Shown piece by piece: positions 42,917 to 51,962 of a DNA stretch of 64,000 nucleotides. A program made the translations under genes and the position numbers. This DNA is from Maritalea mobilis (GTDB lineage: Bacteria > Pseudomonadota > Alphaproteobacteria > Rhodobacterales > Rhodobacteraceae): contig NZ_JAHVKE010000002.1 in assembly GCF_019800885.1 (NCBI RefSeq), forward strand, positions 868,001-932,000, in the 5' to 3' direction. The notes beneath the pieces are model-generated. The model did no database searches. It was given only the letters and a program-made list of their open reading frames with translations, and was not told the origin of the DNA. The first letter of the stretch is position 1; the number at the start of each line of letters is the position of its first letter.

Positions 42917-44080
42917 ATGTTCATGGCCTCGATGAACTTCGATCTCGGCGAAGACGTGAATGCGCTGCGCGAGATGGTGCACCGCTGGGCGCAGGAGCGG
43001 GTGAAGCCGCTGGCTGCCGAGACCGACAAAACCAACGCGTTTCCGAACGAGCTGTGGACCGAGATGGGCGAGTTGGGCCTTCTGGGAATCACGGTGGACG
43101 AGGCCTATGGCGGCGCGGGGATGGGATACCTCGCCCATACCATCGCGGTGGAGGAGATCAGCCGCGTCTCGGCCTCGATCGGGCTGAGCTACGGGGCGCA
43201 TTCGAACCTCTGCGTCAACCAGATCAAGCTGAACGCGACCGAGGAGCAGAAGAGTAAATACCTGCCCAAGCTGATCTCGGGCGAGCATGTCGGCGCGCTG
43301 GCCATGTCCGAGGCGGGCGCGGGCTCCGACGTGGTGGGCATGAAGCTGCGCGCCGAGAAGAAGAACGGCTATTACACGCTGAACGGCACGAAATACTGGA
43401 TCACCAACGGCCCCGATGCCGACACGCTGGTGGTCTATGCCAAGACCGACCCCGAGGCCGGATCGAAGGGCATCACGGCCTTTATCGTCGAGAAATCGAT
43501 GAAGGGTTTTTCGACCAGCGGGCATTTCGACAAGATGGGCATGCGCGGGTCGAACACGGCCGAGCTGGTGTTCGAGGATGTCGAGGTGCCGTTCGAGAAC
43601 GTCCTTGGCGAAGAGGGGCGCGGCGTGCGCGTTCTGATGTCGGGCCTCGATTACGAGCGCGTGGTCCTGTCGGGCGTCAATATCGGCATCATGGCCGGCT
43701 GCATGGACGAGATCATGCCCTACATGGCCGAGCGCAAGCAGTTCGGCCAGCCGGTCGGAAACTTCCAGCTGATGCAGGGCAAGATCGCCGACATGTATGT
43801 CGCGCTGAACACCTCGCGCGCCTATGCCTACGAGGTCGCGCGCGCCTGTGATCGCGGCGAGGTCACGCGGCAGGATGCGGCGGGCTGCGTGCTTTATGCC
43901 TCGGAAGAAGGGATGAAGGTCGCGCATCAGGCGGTGCAGGCGATGGGGGGCGCGGGCTTCATGAATGACAGCGCGGTCAGCCGGATGTTCCGTGACGCCA
44001 AGCTGATGGAGATCGGGGCAGGCACCTCCGAGATCCGGCGGATGCTGATCGGGCGGGAATTGATGGCGGCGATGGGCTGA
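42917..44080 (+). CDS. ivd: Isovaleryl-CoA dehydrogenase
   Basis: 387 residues, acyl-CoA dehydrogenase fold. [14 protein letters not shown] and [15 protein letters not shown] form the FAD/substrate region. [12 protein letters not shown] carries the catalytic Glu in the position used by isovaleryl-CoA dehydrogenases (not in the C-terminal helix), supporting this specificity. [33 protein letters not shown] is the standard end (start [12 protein letters not shown]). It oxidises isovaleryl-CoA to 3-methylcrotonyl-CoA in leucine breakdown, passing electrons to ETF. It heads the liu-type operon. GGGAGGGCGAGGG precedes the ATG. Confidence 0.94.
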   Translation: MFMASMNFDLGEDVNALREMVHRWAQERVKPLAAETDKTNAFPNELWTEMGELGLLGITVDEAYGGAGMGYLAHTIAVEEISRVSASIGLSYGAHSNLCVNQIKLNATEEQKSKYLPKLISGEHVGALAMSEAGAGSDVVGMKLRAEKKNGYYTLNGTKYWITNGPDADTLVVYAKTDPEAGSKGITAFIVEKSMKGFSTSGHFDKMGMRGSNTAELVFEDVEVPFENVLGEEGRGVRVLMSGLDYERVVLSGVNIGIMAGCMDEIMPYMAERKQFGQPVGNFQLMQGKIADMYVALNTSRAYAYEVARACDRGEVTRQDAAGCVLYASEEGMKVAHQAVQAMGGAGFMNDSAVSRMFRDAKLMEIGAGTSEIRRMLIGRELMAAMG

Positions 44081-44084
44081 GGCG

Positions 44085-44399
44085 ATGGGCGGGCGGCGTG
44101 GCCTGATCCTGCCGCTTGCGGCGCTTCTGGCCTTTGGCGGGGCGCTGGGCGTGTTGCTGGGTCTGCGGGCCGCGCCACCCGGCGAGACGGCGATCATCGA
44201 GGCGGTGGCGGCGGGTTACGTGGCCGAGACCGGCGGCGCGCGCACCGATTGCTTCGCCCGCCCCTCGGCCCTGCCGGAGGTGCGCATGGTGGTGATCTGC
44301 GCGCCCGAGGGCGGCACAGCGCGGGCCTATCCGGTCGACCGGCTCGGACGGCCGGTCGAGATTGATGCAGCCGCCCTGGAAGCGGAGCTTGGGACATGA
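44085..44399 (+). CDS. Small membrane-anchored or exported protein of unknown function
   Basis: 104 residues starting four bases after the ivd stop. An N-terminal hydrophobic helix (about residues 7-27, LILPLAALLAFGGALGVLLGL) is an uncleaved anchor or signal. The remainder is a small domain with two cysteines (TDCFARP and VVICAPEGG) that may be paired in the periplasm. I do not recognise the family. It lies inside the leucine catabolism operon between ivd and mccB, 18 bases before the latter, so it is co-expressed with them. Confidence 0.6.
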   Translation: MGGRRGLILPLAALLAFGGALGVLLGLRAAPPGETAIIEAVAAGYVAETGGARTDCFARPSALPEVRMVVICAPEGGTARAYPVDRLGRPVEIDAAALEAELGT

Positions 44400-44417
44400 G
44401 GCGCGGGGAGGCGTGAG

Positions 44418-46025
44418 ATGAGATTGAAATCTGCTCTGGTGACGGGATCGGAGGAGGCGCGGGCGAACCGGGCCGCGCATCTCGACGCGCTGCGCGTGAT
44501 CGAGGAGGCCGCCGCGCTGGCCGCCGCCGGTGGCGGCGCGCGCGCGCGGGAGCGGCACCTGTCGCGGGGCAAGATGCTGCCGCGCGAGCGGGTGGCGAAC
44601 CTGCTCGACCCCGGATCGCCTTTCCTTGAGGTCGGTGCGACGGCGGCGCATGGCATGTATGACGGCGCGGCCCCGGCGGCGGGCGTGATCGCGGGCGTGG
44701 GCCGGGTGCAGGGCCGCGAGGTCATGGTGGTGTGCAACGACGCCACGGTGAAGGGCGGCACTTATTACCCGATGACGGTGAAAAAGCACCTGCGCGCGCA
44801 AGAGATCGCCGAGGAATGCCATCTGCCCTGCATCTACCTGGTGGACAGTGGTGGTGCGAACCTGCCGCAGCAGGACGAGGTCTTCCCCGACCGCGACCAT
44901 TTCGGGCGCATCTTCTACAACCAGGCGCGGATGAGTGCGAAGGGGATCGCGCAGATCGCCGTCGTGATGGGCTCCTGCACCGCCGGGGGCGCCTATGTGC
45001 CCGCTATGTCGGACGTGACGATCATCGTGAAGGAACAGGGGACGATCTTCCTGGCCGGGCCGCCTTTGGTGAAGGCCGCGACGGGCGAGGTGGTGAGCGC
45101 CGAGGACCTGGGCGGTGGCGATGTGCACACGCGCCTGTCGGGTGTGGCCGATTACCTTGCCGAGGATGACGCGCATGCGCTGGCGCTGGCGCGGCGGGCG
45201 GTCGGGTCGTTGAAGGGTGTGGGGGATGGCGGGCTGAAGCCCGCCCTACGGGGGCGGCCCCCGGCCTATGATCCGGAGGAGCTGTTCGACGTGGTGCCGG
45301 CGTCCTTGTCGACGCCTTATGACATCCGCGAGGTGATCGCGCGGCTGGTCGATGACAGCTGGTTCGACGAGTTCAAGCCGCGCTATGGCGAGACGATCGT
45401 GACTGGCTTTGCCGAGGTGATGGGCCTGCCCGTGGGCATCATCGCCAACAATGGCGTGCTGTTTTCCGAAAGCGCGCAGAAGGCTGCGCATTTTGTGGAG
45501 CTGTGTTCGCAACGGAAGATCCCGCTGGTCTTCTTGCAGAACATCACCGGCTTCATGGTGGGCCGCAAATACGAGAACGAGGGGATCGCGCGGCACGGCG
45601 CCAAGATGGTGACGGCGGTCGCCACGACCTCGGTGCCGAAGGTGACGATGCTGGTTGGCGGATCCTTTGGCGCGGGCAATTACGGCATGGCCGGGCGGGC
45701 TTATTCGCCGCGCTTCCTGTGGACTTGGCCGAATTCGCGGATCTCGGTGATGGGCGGCGCGCAGGCGGCGGGTGTTCTGGCGACGGTGAAACGCGCCGCG
45801 CTGGAGAAAGCCGGCGAAGAGTGGTCCGCCGAGGCGGAGGCCGAGTTCAAGCGCCCGACCGTCGAGATGTTCGAGCGGCAGAGCCACCCGCTCTATGCCT
45901 CGGCGCGGCTGTGGGATGACGGGATCGTGGACCCGCGCAAATCGCGCGAGGTGTTGGGGCTGAGCCTGTCGGCGGCGCTGAACGCGCCCATCGAGGAGAC
46001 GCGCTTTGGCGTGTTCCGGATGTGA
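44418..46025 (+). CDS. mccB: Methylcrotonyl-CoA carboxylase carboxyltransferase (beta) subunit
   Basis: 535 residues, the normal size, with the two crotonase-like halves. [50 protein letters not shown] and [19 protein letters not shown] are in the N-half (shorter stretches: [15 protein letters not shown]). [18 protein letters not shown] and [18 protein letters not shown] are in the C-half. It transfers carboxyl from biotin to 3-methylcrotonyl-CoA. The linker between the halves (around residues 270-285) is encoded partly by a palindromic repeat at 45227-45251. Linker length equals that of Pseudomonas LiuB as I remember it. The stop overlaps the ASCH gene start. Confidence 0.95.
   Translation: MRLKSALVTGSEEARANRAAHLDALRVIEEAAALAAAGGGARARERHLSRGKMLPRERVANLLDPGSPFLEVGATAAHGMYDGAAPAAGVIAGVGRVQGREVMVVCNDATVKGGTYYPMTVKKHLRAQEIAEECHLPCIYLVDSGGANLPQQDEVFPDRDHFGRIFYNQARMSAKGIAQIAVVMGSCTAGGAYVPAMSDVTIIVKEQGTIFLAGPPLVKAATGEVVSAEDLGGGDVHTRLSGVADYLAEDDAHALALARRAVGSLKGVGDGGLKPALRGRPPAYDPEELFDVVPASLSTPYDIREVIARLVDDSWFDEFKPRYGETIVTGFAEVMGLPVGIIANNGVLFSESAQKAAHFVELCSQRKIPLVFLQNITGFMVGRKYENEGIARHGAKMVTAVATTSVPKVTMLVGGSFGAGNYGMAGRAYSPRFLWTWPNSRISVMGGAQAAGVLATVKRAALEKAGEEWSAEAEAEFKRPTVEMFERQSHPLYASARLWDDGIVDPRKSREVLGLSLSAALNAPIEETRFGVFRM
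45227..45251 (+). repeat. Palindromic repeat inside the mccB coding sequence
   Basis: Identical over 25 bases to 2905-2929, including the hairpin core GGCGGGCTGAAGCCCGCC and the trailing CTACGG. In the mccB frame it encodes [10 protein letters not shown]-type residues in the variable linker between the two halves of the protein, without breaking the frame. Confidence 0.8.
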
Positions 46026-46447
46026 CGGTGAGCCTGGACGATCTGCGGCGGCGCTATCCCGGGGCCGTGACCTACCGCTTCGGTGACGGTCCGAAGCTGT
46101 GCGCGGAGTTGATCGCGCTTGTTCGGGCGGGAAAGAAGCGGGCGACCTGCAGTTCCGAGGCAGAGATCGCGGCAGGGCAGGACGCGCCGGTCGTCGGGCG
46201 TTGCGATATCGCGGTCGATTTCCACGACGTGCCGCAGCTTGTGACGCGGACACTGGACCTTGTGCCCGTGCGCTTTTGCGACATGACCGAGGAGATGGCG
46301 CTGATGGAGGGCGAGGATGACAGCCTCGCCGGCTGGCGCGCGGGGCATGAACGCTATTACCGCCGCAAGGGGATTTTCGCCCCCGACATGAAGCTGATCT
46401 GGGAGCGGTTCGAGGTGGTCGAGGACCTGGGGGAGGCAAGCGTTTGA
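46022..46447 (+). CDS. ASCH-domain protein
   Basis: 141 residues. The ASCH pattern is visible: [28 protein letters not shown] (the ligand-site GKKRATC at about residues 37-43), then [15 protein letters not shown] and the acidic [23 protein letters not shown] segment. ASCH proteins are PUA-like and are proposed to bind RNA or modified nucleosides; some hydrolyse N4-acetylcytidine. It starts at GTG 46022, overlapping the mccB stop by four bases, so it is coupled to leucine catabolism genes without an obvious reason. A repeat element follows. Confidence 0.85.
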   Translation: MTVSLDDLRRRYPGAVTYRFGDGPKLCAELIALVRAGKKRATCSSEAEIAAGQDAPVVGRCDIAVDFHDVPQLVTRTLDLVPVRFCDMTEEMALMEGEDDSLAGWRAGHERYYRRKGIFAPDMKLIWERFEVVEDLGEASV

Positions 46448-46516
46448 AGGGGCGGCGGGTCTGTGACGGGCCGGTCCTTCAAGGATCGAACGGTGCCGCT
46501 GGTGCCGGCCGCGGGA

Positions 46517-46576
46517 GCGAGGGGGCTGTCTGCCCCCTCGCGCTCCCCCGAGAGGTTTTTGGCCAAGATGAAGGGG
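46517..46576 (+). repeat. Hairpin-plus-tail intergenic element, copy C
   Basis: A perfect 10-bp stem GCGAGGGGGC/GCCCCCTCGC with loop TGTCT (46517-46541) is followed by GCTCCCCCGAGAGG and the tail TTTTTGGCCAAGATGAAGGGG. The tail is the most diverged of the four copies but keeps the T run and the AAGATG-GGGG end. It lies between the ASCH gene and mccA, inside the operon. Confidence 0.6.
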
Positions 46577-46616
46577 CGGGACGGGTGAGGACCCCTGCGC
46601 GTCCGAGGGAGGGATG

Positions 46617-48563
46617 ATGTTTCACAAGATCCTGATTGCGAACCGGGGCGAGATTGCCTGCCGGGTGATCGAGACCGCGCGCAAGCTGGGCGTGGGCACG
46701 GTGGCGGTCTATTCCGACGCGGATGCGGAGGCGCGCCACGTGGCGATGGCCGACGAGGCGGTGCATATCGGCGGGCCGCGCCCGGCGGACAGCTACCTGC
46801 GGGGAGACGCGATCATCGCGGCGGCGCAGGCAACGGGGGCGCAGGCGATCCATCCGGGCTATGGCTTCCTGAGCGAGAACCCCGATTTCGTGGACGCGGT
46901 CGAGGCGGCGGGGCTTGTCTTCATCGGGCCGTCGGCCAAGGCGATCCGCGCCATGGGCCTGAAGGATGCCGCCAAGGCGCTGATGCACGAGGCCGGGGTG
47001 CCGGTCGTGCCGGGCTATCATGGCGCGAACCAGGACCCCGAGCATCTGTCGGGCGCGGCGGATGCCATCGGCTACCCGGTGCTGATCAAGGCCGTCGCGG
47101 GCGGCGGCGGCAAGGGGATGCGCAAGGTGGATGCGCCCGCCGGTTTCTTGGAGGCGCTGGCCTCGGCCAAGGGGGAGGCCGCGACGGCCTTTGGCAATGA
47201 CGCGGTGCTGATCGAGAAATTTGTCGAGAAACCGCGCCATATCGAGGTGCAGGTCTTTGGCGATGGGACGCATGCGGTGCATCTCTTCGAGCGGGATTGC
47301 TCGCTCCAGCGCCGCCACCAGAAGGTGATCGAGGAAGCGCCCGCCCCCGGCATGACCGAGGAGATGCGCGCCGAGATGGGGGCAGCGGCCGTGCGCGCGG
47401 CCGAGGCGATCGGCTATAGCGGGGCGGGGACCGTCGAGTTCATCGTCGATGCCAGTGCCGGGCTGCGGCCTGACCGGTTCTACTTCATGGAGATGAACAC
47501 GCGGCTTCAGGTCGAGCACCCGGTGACCGAGGCGATCACGGGCGTGGACCTGGTGGAGTGGCAGTTGCGCGTGGCCGCCGGCGAGGCCCTGCCCGCGCGG
47601 CAGGAGGATCTGTCGATCACCGGCCATGCCTTCGAGGCGCGGCTTTATGCCGAGGACGTGCCGAAAGGCTTCTTGCCCGCGACGGGCCGCCTGGCGCATC
47701 TGCGCTTTCCCGATGGCGTGCGGGCCGATACCGGCGTGCGGGCAGGCGATGAGATCAGCCCGTGGTACGACCCGATGATCGCCAAGCTGATCGTGCATGG
47801 GCCCACGCGCGCGGTGGCGCTGCGGCAGTTGGACCGCGCCTTGGCCGAGACCGAGGTGGCGGGATCGGTCACAAACCTGACTTTCCTGCGGCGGTTGGCG
47901 ACGCATGAGCGGTTCGCGGCCGGCGACGTGGATACCGGGTTGATCGACCGCGACGTGGCGGACCTGTCCGAGGAGGTCGCGGCCGGCTCCGACGCGGTGG
48001 CACTGGCGCTGGCGGGGGCGGCGCTTGGGGCCGGTGTGCCGGATGCAGCTCCGGGCTTCGCACTGTGGGTGCCCTTGGAGCGGGCGGTGTGCGTGGCGGA
48101 AGGGGACACGCTGCACGCAGGACGCGTCGCGGTTCTGGGCGCTGGCCGGGCGCGGTTGATCCGAGAAGGCGGCGAGACCGAGGTCACATGCGAGGGTGGC
48201 CGTTGGTCCCTGGACGGGCAGCCGGTTCCGGCGCGGGTGGTGCACCATGACGCCGGGCTGTCAATCTTCTGGGGGGAGGCTGCGCATTTCACCATCCCCG
48301 ATCCGCTGGACGTGGCCGCCGGGCCGGGGGCGGCGGCGGGCCGGATCGAGGCGCCGATGCCCGGGCTGGTGAAGGCCGTGCTGGTCGCGCCGGGGCAGGC
48401 CGTGTCGGCGGGCGACCGCCTGGCCGTGCTGGAGGCGATGAAGATGGAACATGCGCTGACGGCGGGCCGTGACGGCGTGGTGGCCGAGGTTCTGGTGACC
48501 GAGGGCGCGCAGGTCGAGGCCGGGGCGGCGCTGATCGTTCTGGCCGAGGAGGAGGCCGCATGA
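46617..48563 (+). CDS. mccA: Methylcrotonyl-CoA carboxylase biotin-containing (alpha) subunit
   Basis: 648 residues. Biotin carboxylase domain first (KILIANRGEIACRVI at the N-terminus; ATP-grasp KAVAGGGGKGMRKV, MNTRLQVEHPVTE, EARLYAEDV). A linker BT domain follows, then the C-terminal biotinyl domain with the lysine in VLEAMKMEHAL (about residue 607). It carboxylates biotin with ATP and bicarbonate and works with MccB. GAGGGAGGG is better spaced for ATG 46617 than for the ATG three bases earlier. The stop overlaps the GST gene by four bases. Confidence 0.95.
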   Translation: MFHKILIANRGEIACRVIETARKLGVGTVAVYSDADAEARHVAMADEAVHIGGPRPADSYLRGDAIIAAAQATGAQAIHPGYGFLSENPDFVDAVEAAGLVFIGPSAKAIRAMGLKDAAKALMHEAGVPVVPGYHGANQDPEHLSGAADAIGYPVLIKAVAGGGGKGMRKVDAPAGFLEALASAKGEAATAFGNDAVLIEKFVEKPRHIEVQVFGDGTHAVHLFERDCSLQRRHQKVIEEAPAPGMTEEMRAEMGAAAVRAAEAIGYSGAGTVEFIVDASAGLRPDRFYFMEMNTRLQVEHPVTEAITGVDLVEWQLRVAAGEALPARQEDLSITGHAFEARLYAEDVPKGFLPATGRLAHLRFPDGVRADTGVRAGDEISPWYDPMIAKLIVHGPTRAVALRQLDRALAETEVAGSVTNLTFLRRLATHERFAAGDVDTGLIDRDVADLSEEVAAGSDAVALALAGAALGAGVPDAAPGFALWVPLERAVCVAEGDTLHAGRVAVLGAGRARLIREGGETEVTCEGGRWSLDGQPVPARVVHHDAGLSIFWGEAAHFTIPDPLDVAAGPGAAAGRIEAPMPGLVKAVLVAPGQAVSAGDRLAVLEAMKMEHALTAGRDGVVAEVLVTEGAQVEAGAALIVLAEEEAA

Positions 48564-49216
48564 TCCGTCTGCATCACGTGCCGCAGAGCCGCTCGATGCG
48601 GACGCTGTGGCTGCTGCATGAATTGGGTATCGAGTTCGAGGTGGTGCAATGGCCCTTCGACAAGACCCTGCGCAGCCCGGAATACCTGAAGCTGAACCCG
48701 GCGGGCCGCGTGCCCGCGCTGGAGATGGACGGGCGCTGCATCTGGGAAACCGGCGCGATCACCGAGGTTCTGTGCGAGCGCTTTCCCGAGACCGGCATGG
48801 GCCGGATGCCGGGCGATGACGAACGGATCGACTGGCTGATCTGGGTGCATTTCGCGGAGACGCTCAGCCAGCATGTCGCGGCGCTGACCCAGCAGCACCT
48901 CGTGCTTTATGACGACGCGATGCGCAGCCCGGTGGTTATGCAGATCGAGGCCAAGCGGGCGGCGAAATGCTACGAGGCGATCGAGGCGCGGCTGGAGGGG
49001 CGGGATTATCTGCTCGACGGGGGCTTCTCGGCAGCGGATGTGAGCGTGGGGCAGGCGGTCTACATGGCGCGCCATTTCGCGCCGATCGAACCTTACGCGC
49101 GTCTTGCAGATTGGTACGGGCGCATCACCGCGCGGCCCGGCTTCATCGCGAGCTTGCCGATCTCGGACAGTGAGCGGCTCTATACGCGGGACTATTACGA
49201 AGCATGGGAGGCGTGA
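48560..49216 (+). CDS. Glutathione S-transferase family protein
   Basis: 218 residues with a thioredoxin-like N-terminal domain (HHVPQSRSMRTLWLLHELGIEFEV) and a helical C-terminal domain. The glutathione-binding block is NPAGRVPALEMDGRCIWETGAI (cis-Pro in RVPAL). Ser10 or Ser12 is a possible active residue. It overlaps mccA by four bases and lies one base before the mvaB start codon, so it is firmly inside the operon. Its role there is unknown; it may remove reactive enoyl-CoA products such as methylacrylyl-type electrophiles. That is inference. Confidence 0.88.
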   Translation: MIRLHHVPQSRSMRTLWLLHELGIEFEVVQWPFDKTLRSPEYLKLNPAGRVPALEMDGRCIWETGAITEVLCERFPETGMGRMPGDDERIDWLIWVHFAETLSQHVAALTQQHLVLYDDAMRSPVVMQIEAKRAAKCYEAIEARLEGRDYLLDGGFSAADVSVGQAVYMARHFAPIEPYARLADWYGRITARPGFIASLPISDSERLYTRDYYEAWEA

Positions 49217-49217
49217 G

Positions 49218-50078
49218 ATGGCGGAATTCGTCGAGATTTTCGAGGTCGGCCCGCGCGACGGGTTGCAGAACGAAAAGCGCCAGATCCCGACGGCGGACAA
49301 GATCGCGCTGGTCGATCTGCTGAGCCGCGCGGGCTTTCGCCGTATCGAGGTGGCGAGTTTCGTAAGCCCCAAATGGGTGCCGCAGATGGCCGATTCGGGC
49401 GAGGTGCTGGCCGGGATCACGCGGGCGCCGGGTGTCTCCTATGCCGCGCTGACGCCGAACATGAAGGGCTATGAGCGCGCGAGGGAGGCCGGGGCCGACG
49501 AGGTCGCGATTTTTGGCGCGGCGACGGAAGGGTTCAGCAAGGCCAATATCAACGCGAGCATCGAGGAAAGCCTCGAACGGTTCCGCCCCGTGGCCGAGGC
49601 GGCCAAGGCCGATGGCGTTCCGGTGCGAGGCTATATCTCTTGCGTCACGGATTGCCCCTATGACGGGTCGGTTGCGCCCGAGGCGGTGGCGCGGGTTGCC
49701 GCGGCGCTGCGCGACATGGGGTGTTACGAGATCTCGCTGGGTGACACGATCGGGCAGGGCGTGCCGGAAACGGTCGACGCGATGCTGGCCGCCGTGCTGG
49801 AGGAGGTACCGGCGGAGAAACTGGCAGGCCACTTCCACGACACGGGCCGCCGCGCGCTCGACAATATCGAGGCGGCGCTGGAGCGCGGCCTGCGCGTCTT
49901 CGATGCGGCGGTGGGGGGCTTGGGCGGCTGCCCCTATGCGCCGGGCGCTGCGGGCAATGTAGCGACCGAGGCCGTGGCGCGGCGGTTGGCGGATTTGGGC
50001 TATGACACCGGCCTTGACCTGTCGGTGATCGACGAGGCGGCGGGGATGGCCCGCGCGATGCGCGGCGTCGCGGCCTGA
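49218..50078 (+). CDS. mvaB: Hydroxymethylglutaryl-CoA lyase
   Basis: 286 residues of the HMGL-like TIM barrel. EVGPRDGLQNEK (about residues 10-21) gives the metal and catalytic Arg-Asp. GYISCVTDCPYDG and the metal-binding HFHDTGRRALDN follow, and the flexible loop GGLGGCPYAPGAAGN carries the catalytic Cys. It splits HMG-CoA into acetyl-CoA and acetoacetate, the last step of leucine breakdown. ATG 49218 is chosen, as it gives the family N-terminus and follows GGGAGGCG; the frame extends upstream into the GST gene. Confidence 0.95.
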   Translation: MAEFVEIFEVGPRDGLQNEKRQIPTADKIALVDLLSRAGFRRIEVASFVSPKWVPQMADSGEVLAGITRAPGVSYAALTPNMKGYERAREAGADEVAIFGAATEGFSKANINASIEESLERFRPVAEAAKADGVPVRGYISCVTDCPYDGSVAPEAVARVAAALRDMGCYEISLGDTIGQGVPETVDAMLAAVLEEVPAEKLAGHFHDTGRRALDNIEAALERGLRVFDAAVGGLGGCPYAPGAAGNVATEAVARRLADLGYDTGLDLSVIDEAAGMARAMRGVAA

Positions 50079-50100
50079 CGCAGGAAAACGGAGGCGAGAG

Positions 50101-50883
50101 ATGAGCGAAACGATCCGCGTGGACGTGGACGAGCGCGGGGTCGCGACCCTGACGCTGGCGCGACCCGACAAGCACAACGCGATGAATGCCGAGATGATCG
50201 GCGCGCTGACCGAGGCCGCCGAACGGTTGGGCCGCGACCCGGCGGTGCGGGTGGTCGTGCTGACCGGTGAGGGCAAAAGCTTCTGCGCCGGGGGCGATCT
50301 GGGCTGGATGAAGGACCAGATGCAGGCCGATGCCGCGACCCGCGCGCGGGAGGCCCGCAGCCTTGCCGAGATGCTGGGCGCGCTCGACCGGATGCCGAAA
50401 CCCCTGATCGGGCGCGTGCAGGGGCAGAGTTTCGGCGGCGGCGTGGGCCTGATGAGCGTGTGCGACGTGGCCATCGGTGTCGAGACGGCCGAGATCGGCC
50501 TGACCGAGGTGCGCCTTGGCCTGATCCCGGCCACCATCGGGCCCTATGTCGTGGCCCGGATGGGCGCGGCGAACGCGCGGCGGGTGTTCTTCTCGGGTCG
50601 GATCTTTGGCGCGGCGGAAGCGGTCGAACTGGGCCTTCTGGCGCGCGCGGTGTCGGCAGAGGATCTGGACGGGGCTGTCGAGGCCGAGGTTGCGCCCTAC
50701 CTGTCGGCAGCGCCGGGTGCGGTGGCCGCGGGCAAGAAGCTGGTCGCGGACCTCGTGGCCCCGGTGGACGAGGCAATGATCGCGCTGTCGATCGACGCGC
50801 TGGTGGCGCGCTGGGAAGGCGAGGAAAGCGCCGAGGGGATCGGGGCGTTCTTCGACAAGCGCAAGCCGCGTTGGGCGGAGTAG
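50101..50883 (+). CDS. liuC: Methylglutaconyl-CoA hydratase (enoyl-CoA hydratase family)
   Basis: 260 residues, crotonase fold. ARPDKHNAMNAEMI, the oxyanion blocks KSFCAGGDLGWMKDQM and QGQSFGGGVGLMSVCDVAI, and the second-Glu region TEVRLGLIPATIGPYV are conserved. FCAGGDLGWM in particular is characteristic of LiuC. It hydrates 3-methylglutaconyl-CoA to HMG-CoA, completing the ivd-mccAB-liuC-mvaB route. It is 22 bases after mvaB, with GGAGGCGAG before the ATG. Confidence 0.92.
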   Translation: MSETIRVDVDERGVATLTLARPDKHNAMNAEMIGALTEAAERLGRDPAVRVVVLTGEGKSFCAGGDLGWMKDQMQADAATRAREARSLAEMLGALDRMPKPLIGRVQGQSFGGGVGLMSVCDVAIGVETAEIGLTEVRLGLIPATIGPYVVARMGAANARRVFFSGRIFGAAEAVELGLLARAVSAEDLDGAVEAEVAPYLSAAPGAVAAGKKLVADLVAPVDEAMIALSIDALVARWEGEESAEGIGAFFDKRKPRWAE

Positions 50884-50916
50884 GCGCGCGACCGGGACAA
50901 AGGGAAGGACGGGGAC

Positions 50917-51894
50917 ATGAAGGCGGTTTGGTACGAGCGGTTCGGTCCGGCTGCAGAGGTTCTGACCCTTGGCGAGATGGACACGCCCACGCCCGAACCG
51001 GGTGAGGTTCTGGTGCGCATGCATGCCTCGGGCATCAACCCGTCGGATGTGAAGCTGCGGGCCGGCGCGCGACCCGGGGCCGAGATGGCCTATCCGCGCG
51101 TCATCCCGCATTCGGATGGCGCGGGCGTGATCGAGGCCGTCGGCGAAGGCGTAGATACCGCCCGCGTGGGCGAGCGCGTGTGGATCTGGAACGCAGGCTG
51201 GCAGCGCGCCTTTGGCACGGCGGCGGAGTATGTCGCGCTGCCCTCGGAACAAGCGGTGCGGCTGCCTGAAGGGACAAGTTTCGCGGAAGGGGCCTGTTTC
51301 GGCATCCCGGCAATGACGGCGTGGTACGCCGTTTGCGGCGACGGGCCGGTGGCGGGGCAGACCGTGCTGGTGACGGGCGGCGCGGGAACCGTGGGGCGCT
51401 ATGCCTGCCAGATGGCGCGGCTGTCGGGGGCGCGGGTCATCACCACGGTCTCCTCCGAGGAAAAGGCGGCCCATTCCGGGGCCGAGACGTGGGTGAATTA
51501 CCGCGAGGCCGATGTGGTCGACGCGGTGATGGACCTGACCGACGGCGCGGGCGTGGACCGCATCGTTGACGTCGATTTCGCCGCGAACCAGGACGCGTCG
51601 CTTGCGCTGCTCAAACCGGGCGGCACCATCGCCGCCTATGCCTCGGCCAGCGAGATGGCGCCGGTGCTGCAATTCTATCCGTTCATGTTCCGCAATATCC
51701 GCCTGCATATGCTGATCGTCTATCAACTTGCCGGAGAGGCGCGGCGCATGGGCGAGGCGCAACTGACCAAATGGCTGGAGGCGGGGGCGCTCAGCCATGC
51801 GGTGGTGCCGGGCGGCGGGCTGGCCGAGTGCGCGGCGGCGCATGATCGTGTCGCCGCGGGCGACAAGCTGGGCACCGTGGTGCTGGACATCTGA
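50917..51894 (+). CDS. NADPH:quinone reductase-like MDR oxidoreductase
   Basis: 325 residues of the zeta-crystallin/QOR branch. MKAVWYERFGPAAEVL start, MHASGINPSDVKLRAG, RVWIWNAGW and the nucleotide loop VTGGAGTVGRYACQMA are in order. There are no zinc ligands. It lies 33 bases after liuC in the same direction and could be the end of the leucine operon or a separate detoxifying enzyme. Substrate unknown; quinones or enones are typical for the family. Confidence 0.87.
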   Translation: MKAVWYERFGPAAEVLTLGEMDTPTPEPGEVLVRMHASGINPSDVKLRAGARPGAEMAYPRVIPHSDGAGVIEAVGEGVDTARVGERVWIWNAGWQRAFGTAAEYVALPSEQAVRLPEGTSFAEGACFGIPAMTAWYAVCGDGPVAGQTVLVTGGAGTVGRYACQMARLSGARVITTVSSEEKAAHSGAETWVNYREADVVDAVMDLTDGAGVDRIVDVDFAANQDASLALLKPGGTIAAYASASEMAPVLQFYPFMFRNIRLHMLIVYQLAGEARRMGEAQLTKWLEAGALSHAVVPGGGLAECAAAHDRVAAGDKLGTVVLDI

Positions 51895-51962
51895 TGCCGG
51901 CTTGCTAGCCTTCCTCGGACGCCCCACGGGAGGAAACGGGGCGCGCGAGGGAGGACAGCCAG

